Assembly (NCBI GenBank): GCA_951812345.1 | Contig: OX638295.1 | Span: 1,708,965-1,772,964, forward strand | Source of the DNA: Rhodothermales bacterium | GTDB lineage: Bacteria; Bacteroidota; Rhodothermia; Rhodothermales; VXPQ01 | Direction of reading: 5' to 3' | Length of the DNA: 64,000 nt | Shown here: positions 34,291 through 43,006 of the stretch, in pieces | How the letters are laid out: each line of letters starts with the position of its first letter | How positions within the stretch are numbered: the first letter of the stretch is position 1 | Program-made: the position numbers and the translations under genes | The notes under the pieces: generated by a model | Databases searched by the model: none | What the model saw: only the letters and a program-made list of their open reading frames with translations | What the model was told of the DNA's origin: nothing

Positions 34291-37271
34291 ATCGAGGTGC
34301 CCCAGACTTTCCTGTGCCCAGAACCAGCGAAATCGCCTTCAACGTTCCGTTACTGAACGTGCTGCGGAGCAAGCATCCGCGCTGGCGGACCGGCGTCGAG
34401 CAACAGGATGTCTTGCGTGGCGAGTCTGCCCTTCGTCCGGACATCGTCATACGCCCGCCCGGTGGCATCCCGGTTGTTCTGGAGACAGAGTTTGAACCGG
34501 CGCATACTGTGGAAGCAGATGCGCAAGCGCGCCTGGGCAAGTTCCTGTCGCAAACCGGAGATCGGATTGAGCAGACCATCGCTGTTCAAATCCCACTGAA
34601 ACTGAAAGAGGCGCCGCAGGCAGAATTGAAGCGGCATATCGAAGCCGCCGAGTTTCGCTATTGCACGTATTCGCTGCAAGAAGCGGGCGCTGCCACGCGC
34701 TGGCCCACCACAGGATGGTTTGCGGGCAGCGTCAACGATCTCGCGGGATGCATTGAAAATGTCTCGCTGTCCGAGCGGTTGCTCGCCGAGGGGACGAACA
34801 TTCTGGAGCAGAGCATCGGCGAGGCGGCCGGCAAACTACGAGAAACGGCTGGCGCTCGCACTCTGGAGAAAATGGCGCAGTCCCTCCACCAGGAGGACGG
34901 CGAGCAAACCTCGCGCATGGCCATGGCCATCGTCGCCAATGCGCTCGTTTTTCATACCGCTATCGTTGAGGCGCACGGTATCCCGACAGTCGATGAACTA
35001 CGCAGTCCAGGGACCAACGATGTAAACAAGGGCCGCTTGCTTGCCTGCTGGCAACATATTCTCACAAACATCAACTACTACCCAATCTTCCATATCGCCT
35101 CAGACCTGCTCAGACCGATTCCCGCCGGTACAGCGAATGCGGTGCTCAACCGTCTTGCTCAGGCAGCCAGCGATCTGGCAGGTCTTGGGGCTACGACCTT
35201 GCATGACCTCTCTGGGCGCATGTTTCAGCAGCTTATTGCTGATCGGAAGTTTCTTGCCACGTTTTATACCCTGCCCACATCGGCGGCCCTGCTCGCCGAG
35301 TTAGCGGCGTCTCGTCTCGATGCGGCAACGGATTGGTCCGATCCGAACGCTCTTGTTTCTCTCAGGATCGCCGACCTTGCTTGTGGTACCGGTACCCTGC
35401 TCTCGGCCGCATACCGCGCTCTGGCCGTACGATATCGGCAAACAGGCGGCGATGATCAGACGCTGCACACACAGATGATGGAGCACGTTCTCGTTGCCGC
35501 CGATATTATGCCCGCTGCAACACATCTTACCGCGTCTATGCTGTCGAGCACCCATCCGGGTACGACTTTTGGTCGCACCCGTGTCTACACGTTGCCCTAC
35601 GGACAGCAAAGCAAGGAAAAGCGGCAGGCCATGGCGTTGGGAGCCCTTGATCTGATTGAGTATGACGATGCACCGTCGCTGTTCGGGACCGGCGTTCGGA
35701 GGGCGCAGGGAACGGGTGCGGATGTGGAAACCGATTGGAGTCAGGACATGGTTCTTCCTCAGGGAGCGGCTGATCTGGTGATTATGAACCCTCCGTTTAC
35801 CCGGCCAACCAACCACGAGAAGGCCGATGTACCGGTGCCTTCGTTTGCGGGATTGAGCACAACCGAAGACGAACAACAGGCCATGGCCAAGCGGCTGGCT
35901 GAGATACGTCGGAGGCTACCCAATCCGGTCGGCCATGGCAATGCAGGCTTGGCATCCAATTTCATAGATCTCGCCCATATCAAGATCAAACCAGGGGGCG
36001 TGTTGGCGATAGTGCTTCCGGCTTCTTGCGTAAGCGGTAGTTCCTGGGGAGATGCCCGTCGCTTGCTGGAGCGTGAGTACAAAGACCTGACCGTGCTGAC
36101 CATTGCGGCACACGGCCAGACAGATCGGGCCTTTTCAGCCGATACCGGCATGGCGGAGGTCCTCGTATTAGGCACCAAATGCAGTGTCGGGCAAGAGGGA
36201 TGCGACGAAACGCTGTTCGTTAATCTCTACTACAGGCCGCGCACGCTTGCGGAAGCCTTCGAAATAGCGCGGGCAGTGCGTCGGCTGACGCCTCAAGACC
36301 GACAAGGGCATCTTCGCATGGGTGACCGCGAGATCATCGGTACGTATATCCGTGCGCCTTTGAGCCAGGGCGGCTGCGCGTCTCTTCGCGAAACCACGCT
36401 TGCCGACGCTGCGCTCGGGCTGGAGGAAGGTATACTTCGGCTACCCCAGGGATATGTCGCGCCTCTTGTAACGATTCCCCTTGAGACCGTTGGCGAGCGG
36501 GGGCGCGTCCATCGTGACATCTCTGGGAAGACCAGCGACGGAGCCCCTCGAGGACCGTTCGACATCATTCCCATTCAGGGAGTGCCGCAATATCCGGCGT
36601 TGTGGAGTCACGATGCCGAGCGCGAACGGGGTTTGATTGTCTCGCCCGATAGTGAAGGGGTCGTGCGTTCCGGTTGCGACGCACTTGCAGTCAAGGTCTG
36701 GAACGAAACGGCCTCGCGGTTGCATTTTAATCTCGATTTCCAAATCAATTCGCAAAGCCTAACGGCCTGTCTCACGCCAGCCAAAGCGATTGGTGGGACT
36801 GCGTGGCCTAACTTTATTGCAGAACGAGACGAGTGGACGCTACCTCTCGTTTTATGGGCTAACACCACGCTGGGCCTCATTGCCTTCTGGTGGATCGGAA
36901 CCCGGCAGCAGCAAGGCCGCGCACGGCTTACAATCACACAGCTGCCCCGCCTGACCGTTCTGGATCCGCGCACCCTCACCAAGGAGCAGATCGCTCAATT
37001 CGAAGACATCTTTGAGCGGTTCAGGGAAAAGACGTTTCTGCCGGCCAACGAGGCCTATCGGGACGACACCCGGAAGGCGCTGGACCGTGCAGTTCTGGTG
37101 GAACTGTTGCAGCTTCCTGAAGCAGTGCTCGAACCCCTTTCCATTTTACGCAATCAGTGGTGCGCTGAACCCAGTGTTCACGGCGGCAAGAAAACGCGGA
37201 TTATCCCGCTCCATGAGGAATCCATGGTGCATCTTAAAGCCGCCGGATTGCGAGGGGCGCCAGAGGATTAG
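34287..37271 (+). CDS. Type IIG-like restriction-modification protein: N-terminal nuclease-like domain plus N6-adenine methyltransferase
   Basis: A 994-residue protein. Residues ~50-70 (RPDIVIRPPGGIPVVLETEFE) have the PD...ExE spacing of a PD-(D/E)xK nuclease. A helical linker leads to the methyltransferase core: FLATFYTLP (~323-330), SAM-binding DLACGTGTLLSAA (363-375) and the catalytic NPPF (501-504). The C-terminal ~350 residues probably recognise DNA. No ATG lies near the front; TTG 34287 or GTG 34314 (then MPRTSEIAFNVPLL) are the possible starts, and they abut an IS3 remnant, so a few N-terminal residues could have been lost or the promoter replaced. It probably acts as a single-chain DNA defence protein; substrate site unknown. 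Confidence 0.8.
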   Translation: MDRGAPDFPVPRTSEIAFNVPLLNVLRSKHPRWRTGVEQQDVLRGESALRPDIVIRPPGGIPVVLETEFEPAHTVEADAQARLGKFLSQTGDRIEQTIAVQIPLKLKEAPQAELKRHIEAAEFRYCTYSLQEAGAATRWPTTGWFAGSVNDLAGCIENVSLSERLLAEGTNILEQSIGEAAGKLRETAGARTLEKMAQSLHQEDGEQTSRMAMAIVANALVFHTAIVEAHGIPTVDELRSPGTNDVNKGRLLACWQHILTNINYYPIFHIASDLLRPIPAGTANAVLNRLAQAASDLAGLGATTLHDLSGRMFQQLIADRKFLATFYTLPTSAALLAELAASRLDAATDWSDPNALVSLRIADLACGTGTLLSAAYRALAVRYRQTGGDDQTLHTQMMEHVLVAADIMPAATHLTASMLSSTHPGTTFGRTRVYTLPYGQQSKEKRQAMALGALDLIEYDDAPSLFGTGVRRAQGTGADVETDWSQDMVLPQGAADLVIMNPPFTRPTNHEKADVPVPSFAGLSTTEDEQQAMAKRLAEIRRRLPNPVGHGNAGLASNFIDLAHIKIKPGGVLAIVLPASCVSGSSWGDARRLLEREYKDLTVLTIAAHGQTDRAFSADTGMAEVLVLGTKCSVGQEGCDETLFVNLYYRPRTLAEAFEIARAVRRLTPQDRQGHLRMGDREIIGTYIRAPLSQGGCASLRETTLADAALGLEEGILRLPQGYVAPLVTIPLETVGERGRVHRDISGKTSDGAPRGPFDIIPIQGVPQYPALWSHDAERERGLIVSPDSEGVVRSGCDALAVKVWNETASRLHFNLDFQINSQSLTACLTPAKAIGGTAWPNFIAERDEWTLPLVLWANTTLGLIAFWWIGTRQQQGRARLTITQLPRLTVLDPRTLTKEQIAQFEDIFERFREKTFLPANEAYRDDTRKALDRAVLVELLQLPEAVLEPLSILRNQWCAEPSVHGGKKTRIIPLHEESMVHLKAAGLRGAPED

Positions 37272-37318
37272 GGTATTCGAACGAAAATGGTTGGCCCAAG
37301 GCGGATAGACCCAACATA

Positions 37319-37345
37319 GCTGGACACGTAAAGCAGTGTCCAATC
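37319..37345 (+). terminator. Weak hairpin after the restriction-modification gene
   Basis: GGACAC (37322-37327) pairs with GTGTCC (37336-37341) across an 8-base loop, followed by aatcttta. It may end the preceding transcript; the tail is a poor T-tract. Confidence 0.35.
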
Positions 37346-37367
37346 TTTACGGACCATTTTTGAACCC

Positions 37368-38306
37368 ATGGATGAAAAAATAAGCAATGCTGCATTCTGG
37401 CTTGCTCTGTTGGATATGGGGCAAGGCATTGACCAACGGGCACGGTTGTGGAACGGCTATCTTGGCTGGAAGCTGCCGCAAGACGTCAAGGGAAAGTGTG
37501 AGCCACATAATCGTTGGACACAATTAATCGTTACTCCCCCATATGGAGGTTGGCCCGTACTTACTGAAGAAGAAAAAAAGACCATAGATAGCCTAGCTGC
37601 ACAGCATGGAGGACATCCGGAATTTGGGCCTCAGTACATGAATTTTTCAGCCCACACCTTTTGCCACGAGGTTGACTTTTCGGGATTTATCTTGGTCCAT
37701 GCCAATTTTGACCAGGCCAAGTTTGAGGGAGAAGTAAATTTTTCTAAAGGAACGATATTTTATGGCGAGTCTATCTTTAGTGAGGCTCTATTTAAGAGCG
37801 ATTTTTTTTGTCTTGAGGCGAGATTTGAGGGGGAAGTTTATTTTTCCGAATCATGTTTCAAAAGGGATACTTTGTTCTGTGGTGTGGAATTCATGGGCGG
37901 GGCTTTTTTTGCCAATGTTGTATTCGAGCGCGGTGCTAAGTTCGATTATTCAAGATTCGAGCAGGGAGTCCAGTTCGATCATTCAAGATTCGAACAAGGA
38001 GGTGTCATCAGAGGTATCGAACCTCAGTCCATTGTTAGTTTCAAGAATGTCAGATTTATAGGATGGACAACCTTTCTAGAAGTACTCTTTGCAAGTGGTG
38101 ACACTGCAGATTCCAGGGTCTTTGTAGATTCTAGGGCGGTTTCATGGTCTGAGCGAAAAGTCGATTTCTCCGATGCGGTGTTTGAGACTACAACTAGTTT
38201 CCGTGGGGCAATTTTTGAAGGTGTTCCAGCATTTTTTAATACTACTCTTCATGAAGATACAGACTTTAGTGATGGGAATTACCGGGTTAACTTGACGGGT
38301 CCTTGA
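37368..38306 (+). pseudogene. Pentapeptide-repeat membrane protein, 5' part, split by an IS1595-family insertion
   Basis: An intact reading frame covers residues 1-302, with a degenerate pentapeptide repeat from ~90 to 300 (A.F.., F..A.F units such as ANFDQAKFEGEVNFSKGTIF). The last eleven codons (from 38274) are IS sequence. Removing the IS and one target copy joins codon 302 in frame to 39519, giving a 481-residue protein whose C-terminal part has several membrane helices. The repeat forms a right-handed quadrilateral beta-helix; its role here is unknown. G+C and codon use are lower than in the core, suggesting acquisition with the island. Confidence 0.85.
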
Positions 38307-38342
38307 TCCAGCCCGTATGTTCAGCCTATGGAATCTACCTGA

Positions 38343-38489
38343 CCAAATCATGCGCTGTTCCAAGGCGACAACCTCGCATTCATGCGAGCAATGAACTCCG
38401 AACAGGTAGACCTCATCGCTACCGATCCCCCATTCAATAAGGGACGGGATGTTCACGCCGCACCGGACGGCTCGATGGCCCGGCAATGA
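38343..38489 (+). pseudogene. DNA methyltransferase fragment carried inside the IS
   Basis: An open stretch with no start codon encodes ALFQGDNLAFMRAMNSEQVD and then LIATDPPFNKGRDVHAAPDG before TGA. This is the N-terminal region of a beta-type N4/N6 DNA methyltransferase, including the catalytic TDPPFN. IS1595-family elements are known to carry passenger genes; this appears to be the residue of one after internal deletion. Confidence 0.75.
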
Positions 38490-38493
38490 GGTT

Positions 38494-39426
38494 TTATGCG
38501 ATCAGGTCCGCGTACCGGAGCCGTTTGCCGGTCATGCTCCGGGCAACTTCGGCCATTTGCTCCAGCGTGTCGTAATCGCGCAGGTCGTGGCGACCAACGA
38601 AGTCCTGCACGTAGCGATGCAGGTGCTTTTTGCTGAACTTGTGATATACGCCTTTATGCGCCCGCTTCAGCGTGGCCCAGAACGATTCGATCCCGTTCGT
38701 GTGCACCATGCCCCGCACGTATTCGCCCACGGAGTGCTTCACGGTGTCGAGGTCGTAGATGTACCGCAGGCCGGTATACGCCCGGTTGTCGTCGGTGTAC
38801 AGGGGGGTGCCGAACAGGACATGATCCAGCACGAAATCATGCAGCGTCGCGGCGGTCGTATCTTCGACGACCTCGGCCTTGATCTTGCCGGTCGCCCGAT
38901 CTTTTGCGCCAACGACCGCCGTCTTGCCTACGACGCCCCTGCCTGCGTGCAGCTTCTTCGACTCGTGCTTGTTCGCTTCTTTGCCGCCGACGAACGTCTC
39001 GTCCACCTCTACCGGGCCGCCGAAGAGATTGTCTTCTCCGGCGTCGAACGCCTTGCGAATCCGTTGGAGCAGATGCCACGCGCTGCTCTGGTGAATATCT
39101 ATGTCCCGTGCAATCTTCGTGCTCGATACGCCTTTAAGGCTCGTCATATGCAGGTAGATGGCGTATACCCACTTGCGCAGCGGAAGCCGGGAGGCTTCCA
39201 TGACCGTGCCAACCCTGACGCTGAAATACTTCCGGCAATCGGTGCACCAGTAGGGCATAGGCTTTGCAGCCTTCACCTCGCGGGTGCGGGTGCTCTTGCA
39301 GCGCGGGCAATGGCGCCCGTCGGGCCAGATGCGGGATTCGAACCACCGCCGGGCCGCTTCCTCGTCGGGAAACATCTCGGCCAACTGCATTACGGATATG
39401 CCGTTTCGATGTGTTCTGTGAGCCAT
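38494..39426 (-). CDS. IS1595-family (ISXO2-like) transposase
   Basis: A 310-residue transposase. An N-terminal zinc ribbon (Cys40, Cys43, Cys61, Cys64: CPRC and CTDCRKYFS) precedes the ISXO2-like DDE domain with VEVDETFVGGKE (Asp142), YTDDNRAY (Asp212) and HTNGIESFWATLKR (Glu247). No frameshift or stop is present, so the protein should be active. It is the only gene of the element that remains whole. Confidence 0.95.
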   Translation of the reverse strand: MAHRTHRNGISVMQLAEMFPDEEAARRWFESRIWPDGRHCPRCKSTRTREVKAAKPMPYWCTDCRKYFSVRVGTVMEASRLPLRKWVYAIYLHMTSLKGVSSTKIARDIDIHQSSAWHLLQRIRKAFDAGEDNLFGGPVEVDETFVGGKEANKHESKKLHAGRGVVGKTAVVGAKDRATGKIKAEVVEDTTAATLHDFVLDHVLFGTPLYTDDNRAYTGLRYIYDLDTVKHSVGEYVRGMVHTNGIESFWATLKRAHKGVYHKFSKKHLHRYVQDFVGRHDLRDYDTLEQMAEVARSMTGKRLRYADLIA

Positions 39427-39518
39427 GTTTTTGACCTCTCGATGTTCGTTCTAACTATCTGTAAATATAGGAACTTACATCGAAAATGTCAAGTTAAACC
39501 GGTAATTCCCTTAGTGAT

Positions 39519-40058
39519 ATAGACTGGGGAAAGGCTGAAACTGATGATTTTACGATCCGTAAAGCCAATTACGCCATTCGGGCTTGGGAGCGGTTGGAAC
39601 TCATCATGAGCAAGCTCGAGAAGCCGCTGGATCGGCACCGGTTTTTTCGGTACAAGATGCGCGTAAGACGGCGTGTAGATAGTCCTCTACTAAGGATTAT
39701 AAATTGGTTGTTTGAGAAGACGGCCGATTATGGCTGGGGAGTGGGTAGGGCCTGTGCATGGTGGTTCGGCCACTGGGTGCTTTCTGCCGTGATCCTGTTC
39801 GTGAACGCGTGGCCTTCGGTAAGCAGAGCCAATCTTGGGAAGTTCGTATTGGCTTCGATCGGAACCGGCTTTGCCAATGCGCACGCTTTCCTGTTTCTCG
39901 CGGCGTCCGGAGGTTATCTCGAAGAAAGCCGAAAACTGCTGGCAAGCAACGATGCCTGGGGCTTGGTGAAAGGGATAGGGGTAGCCGAGGCTATCCTTGG
40001 GCCGATTTTTCTGTTTCTTGTATTGCTGACTCTTCAAAAGCGGTTCCGTCTCGCATAA
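39519..40058 (+). pseudogene. Pentapeptide-repeat membrane protein, 3' part after the IS
   Basis: This continues in frame from 38273 once the IS is removed: IDWGKAETDDFTIRKANYAI, then RLELIMSKLEKPLDRHRFFR, then three or four hydrophobic segments (for example CAWWFGHWVLSAVILFV and GPIFLFLVLLTL). The C-terminal half resembles the membrane part of other pentapeptide-repeat proteins. A secondary start at 39594 or 39606 might still express a membrane fragment, but there is no evidence of a promoter. Confidence 0.8.
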
Positions 40059-40145
40059 TTCTTTGCCGGGGCATTCCAATCCCTACACCTGCGCGCAGCG
40101 TTCCTCCCGAGCACATCGACGCTCAGGGGATTATATTCCCGGCTC

Positions 40146-40880
40146 TCAGTCACGGTTCAAAAGACGCTCGCACCGATCGCCGTTGCGGCAAATGATCCAG
40201 AAACAGTGTCGCTTTCGCGCATGGTGCGCGGTTTTCCATTTGTTGGAAACCATAGGGCCACGCCGGATTTTTACGATAAGGTCGCACACGGTGAACCCCG
40301 CTTCGTCGGCCATGCGCATAAAATCACAATGTGCCCATCGTGACCGGTGGCTGTTCACCATGTCAGTTATCTTGGCAAGCAGCAACCCTTCCGGCTTCAG
40401 TACCCGTTTGGCCTCCTTCAAAAACGGCGGATACAGATAGCTTAGTGTCCAGTTCTCGTTTGCTCCGCAAGGCATCGTTGCGCCGAAATCGACATCGAAA
40501 CGCTTTCGGCTTTTATCCCTGCCCTGCGGTCCCACATGAGGCGGATCGTATACGACCACCCCAAACGAAGAGGATTCCACGCCAACCATGTCCCGATTGT
40601 CTCCGACTATCATCGGTTTGTAACGAGGATCTATATCCATAGAAACGACCTGGCGCGTCGATCCGCGCCAGAACCTTCCGACGTTATGCGTGGCGTCAAG
40701 AATCGGCTCCACGGGAATGGAAGGATAGAACCGGAACATTGCTTCCAGCAAGTCGCCATCGCTTCCCTCCCACACACTGCTCAGTGGAGCGTATTGAGAA
40801 AGACCTAAATCCAGGCTCCTTTGCTCCACGACCATATCCAAGGGCATCTTACCATCTCCCTCCGTAACGCTCTTCGGCAT
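40146..40880 (-). CDS. SAM-dependent (DNA) methyltransferase-like protein
   Basis: A 244-residue protein from ATG 40880 (MPKSVTEGDGKMPLDMVVEQ); longer in-frame starts overlap the regulator gene and are unlikely. It has DATHNVGRFW (motif I position), MDIDPRYKP after strand 2 and the catalytic-type DPPH (112-115), with a C-terminal FLKEAKRVLKPEGLLLAKIT strand. DPPH rather than DPPY/NPPF is seen in some phage-type and mobile-element DNA methyltransferases. It lies 17 bases downstream of the orphan regulator on the same strand. Substrate is unknown; DNA is favoured from the motif and island context. Confidence 0.7.
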   Translation of the reverse strand: MPKSVTEGDGKMPLDMVVEQRSLDLGLSQYAPLSSVWEGSDGDLLEAMFRFYPSIPVEPILDATHNVGRFWRGSTRQVVSMDIDPRYKPMIVGDNRDMVGVESSSFGVVVYDPPHVGPQGRDKSRKRFDVDFGATMPCGANENWTLSYLYPPFLKEAKRVLKPEGLLLAKITDMVNSHRSRWAHCDFMRMADEAGFTVCDLIVKIRRGPMVSNKWKTAHHARKRHCFWIICRNGDRCERLLNRD

Positions 40881-40897
40881 GGAATGCAAACATAGGT

Positions 40898-41215
40898 TCA
40901 CGCGATCGCCTGGAGCCCCTTTTCGGCAACAAGAGTCAACTGTTTCAGGGAAGCGCCTTGAGGATGTTTTTTTCCACGCTCCCACTGACTGACAAGCCCT
41001 GTAGATACATTCAGGTAGCAAGCGAAGACCGCCTGACTCGCCCGTTCTTTCTGACGAATTGCACGGATATCTTCCCGCGTCAATTCCTTGACAGGAGTCA
41101 AGCACAGCTCATCGAACGTCTTCATCGTCTCCTTGGCGATCGCGTTCGCCTCGTGCATGCCCAGAGCCGTCTCGTGTATCGCCGCCATCGCAGCGGTTTT
41201 GTATTGCTTCCTCAT
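40898..41215 (-). CDS. XRE-family regulator, orphan HigA/NadS-like antitoxin
   Basis: A 105-residue protein. Its C-terminal half is a Cro/C1 helix-turn-helix (EDIRAIRQKERASQAVFACY, then LNVSTGLVSQWERGKKHPQG) and its N-terminal half is a helical HigA/NadS-type region. Such proteins normally follow a HigB/RelE toxin gene. Here the upstream neighbour is gltX, 4 bases away, so no toxin is present. It may regulate the adjoining methyltransferase gene or be a solitary anti-addiction relic. It is likely read from the gltX promoter. Confidence 0.8.
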   Translation of the reverse strand: MRKQYKTAAMAAIHETALGMHEANAIAKETMKTFDELCLTPVKELTREDIRAIRQKERASQAVFACYLNVSTGLVSQWERGKKHPQGASLKQLTLVAEKGLQAIA

Positions 41216-41219
41216 CGTA

Positions 41220-42734
41220 CTACCCCAACACCTCCACCGCCTTCCGGATCCTCCGTACGCAGACCTCTCTCCCCAGCACTTCCATCATATCGAAAAGACT
41301 CGGCCCGCCGGGCACGCCGCTCACCGCAAGGCGGACCGGATGAATAATGCGCCCCGCCCCCGCGCCCCGCTCCTCGGCAAGCGCCCGCAGCATCGCTTCC
41401 GCCTGGGCTGCATCGAAATCGGAGGCCGCCCCCAGCCGGTCCGCATAGGCACTCAAAAGCTCCGCCGAACCTTCCTTCCACCGTTTCTTGACAGCCGCCT
41501 CGTCATACGTGGTCGGGTCTTCGAAGAAATACCCCCCTGTTTCCGAAAGGTCCTTCGAAAAAGTGATCCGGGGCTGCATGAGCGCCGCTATCTGACGCCG
41601 GCGTTCTTCGCCCTTAAAGAAACCGGCCGCCCAGGCACTGGCATTTTTCCGAACATGGGGTTCCGCCCGCTCCAGCAACTGATCCACAGAAAATCCCCGA
41701 ACGTACTGCTGGTTGAACCAGTTGATCTTGTTCACATCGAATTGCACGCCGCCGCCGTTGACCCGATCGAGCGAAAAAAGCTCCGCCATCTCATCGAGCG
41801 AAAAAATCTCCTTGTCATCGCCGGGATTCCACCCGAGAAGCGCCAGAAAATTGATCACCGCCTCCGGTTCGTATCCGGCCAACTGACATTGCTCGACCGT
41901 TACGGGCAGGCCCTGCGTTTCGGCATGCCGCTTGGACAACTTCCCCTTGCCGCCCGGGTTCATAATGAGCGGCATATGCGCCATTTCGGGCGGTTCCCAA
42001 CCGAGGGCCTGGTACAGCAAGATGTGCTTCGGCGTCGAGGAGAGCCATTCCTCCCCGCGAATCACGTGCGTAATCCCCATCGCGTGATCGTCCACGACAT
42101 TGGCCAGGTGATACGTCGGCATGCCGTCGGACTTGATCAGAACCTGATCGTCGATCCCGCCGGTCGAAAAGGAAACCCTCCCCCGAATGTGATCCTGGAA
42201 CGTGATGCGCCCTCCGGGATCTACCTTCAGCCGTATGACATGCGCATCCCCCCGCTCGATGCGCTCGCGCACCTCTTCGCCGGACAGCCCAAGCGAATTC
42301 GTCATCTCTCCTCTTGTGGTCGCATCGTATTTGGGCGAAGGATTCTCCTCCGTGGCGAACCGCTCCCGCATGGCCTCGATTTCTTCCGGCGTATCGAAGG
42401 CGTAATAGGCATGCCCCTCATCGATAAGTTGCTGCGCATACAAGGCATACATAGCTTGCCGCTCCGACTGGCGGTAGGGACCGAAGTCCCCCCCCTGTTG
42501 CGGCCCCTCGTCCGGCTCGATACCGGCCCACTTGAGCCCCGACAGGATGTCCCATTCGGCTTCTCGCACGAAACGCGCCTGATCGGTATCCTCTATACGC
42601 AGAACGAATGCGCCGCTGTGCCTGCGGGCAAAGAAGTAATTGAAAAGCGCCGTACGGAGTCCGCCAATGTGCAGAGACCCCGTAGGGCTGGGCGCAAAAC
42701 GGACGCGGACTTTCGACAGAGAAGATTTGGTCAT
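41220..42734 (-). CDS. gltX: Glutamyl-tRNA synthetase
   Basis: A 504-residue class I synthetase from ATG 42734 ([20 protein letters not shown]). The HIGH-like motif HIGG follows in [18 protein letters not shown], and the KMSKS-like KLSKRHA occurs in [15 protein letters not shown]. It charges tRNA-Glu (and possibly tRNA-Gln if Gat amidotransferase exists). The ATG overlaps the stop codon of a small upstream open frame. gltX marks the right border of the accessory island. Confidence 0.95.
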   Translation of the reverse strand: MTKSSLSKVRVRFAPSPTGSLHIGGLRTALFNYFFARRHSGAFVLRIEDTDQARFVREAEWDILSGLKWAGIEPDEGPQQGGDFGPYRQSERQAMYALYAQQLIDEGHAYYAFDTPEEIEAMRERFATEENPSPKYDATTRGEMTNSLGLSGEEVRERIERGDAHVIRLKVDPGGRITFQDHIRGRVSFSTGGIDDQVLIKSDGMPTYHLANVVDDHAMGITHVIRGEEWLSSTPKHILLYQALGWEPPEMAHMPLIMNPGGKGKLSKRHAETQGLPVTVEQCQLAGYEPEAVINFLALLGWNPGDDKEIFSLDEMAELFSLDRVNGGGVQFDVNKINWFNQQYVRGFSVDQLLERAEPHVRKNASAWAAGFFKGEERRRQIAALMQPRITFSKDLSETGGYFFEDPTTYDEAAVKKRWKEGSAELLSAYADRLGAASDFDAAQAEAMLRALAEERGAGAGRIIHPVRLAVSGVPGGPSLFDMMEVLGREVCVRRIRKAVEVLG

Positions 42735-42955
42735 TTCAGAACGTGCAGGACATATAGGAAGACAACGGGCGGCAAACAATAATTGGGGGAGAATATCGTT
42801 TGCACCGAGGCTTTGGTCAAGTACGGAAAGGAACCGTATCCGCCTGTGCGCGTCCACATCGGTTCGAATCCGAATTGCCAGGCAAAACGGATAAAACGAA
42901 TCGGGCTCGTATGTTGCAAGACCGCAAGGATAAAACCAGCGAGAATAAAGCGCAT
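42731..42955 (-). CDS. Possible small hydrophobic protein coupled to gltX
   Basis: From ATG 42955 a 74-residue frame reads [20 protein letters not shown] through to FLYVLHVLK, with its TGA overlapping the gltX ATG (ATGA). Two hydrophobic stretches are visible. The arrangement suggests translational coupling, but the frame has no recognised relative, and the region must also contain the divergent promoters for gltX and the foldase gene. It may be chance. Confidence 0.3.
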   Translation of the reverse strand: MRFILAGFILAVLQHTSPIRFIRFAWQFGFEPMWTRTGGYGSFPYLTKASVQTIFSPNYCLPPVVFLYVLHVLK

Positions 42956-43006
42956 AGCCCCTGCCCGTATACGAAAGCAAACGAAAAAAGATACGCACGC
43001 CACAGC

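Larger units (their letters stand above)
38274..39510 (-). mobile_element. IS1595-family insertion sequence (1237 bp) with passenger fragment
   Basis: The ends are inverted repeats of about 23 bases (GGGAATTACCGG, G or T, TTAACTTGAC), and the element is flanked by an exact 8-base target duplication TTAGTGAT (38266-38273 and 39511-39518). Both agree with the IS1595 family. It carries one intact transposase on the minus strand and, between that gene and the left end, a fragment of a DNA methyltransferase. The intact ends, exact duplication and precisely restorable target gene imply a recent insertion. Confidence 0.95.

Noticed and set aside
40881-41105. N-terminal extension of the methyltransferase over the regulator gene
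   Set aside because: It would overlap almost the whole helix-turn-helix gene in another frame; the ATG at 40880 gives a complete methyltransferase.
42860-42910. T-loop-like sequence (ggttcgaatcc) suggesting a tRNA between gltX and the foldase gene
   Set aside because: The T-stem has a mismatch and no matching acceptor, D or anticodon arm can be drawn in either direction.
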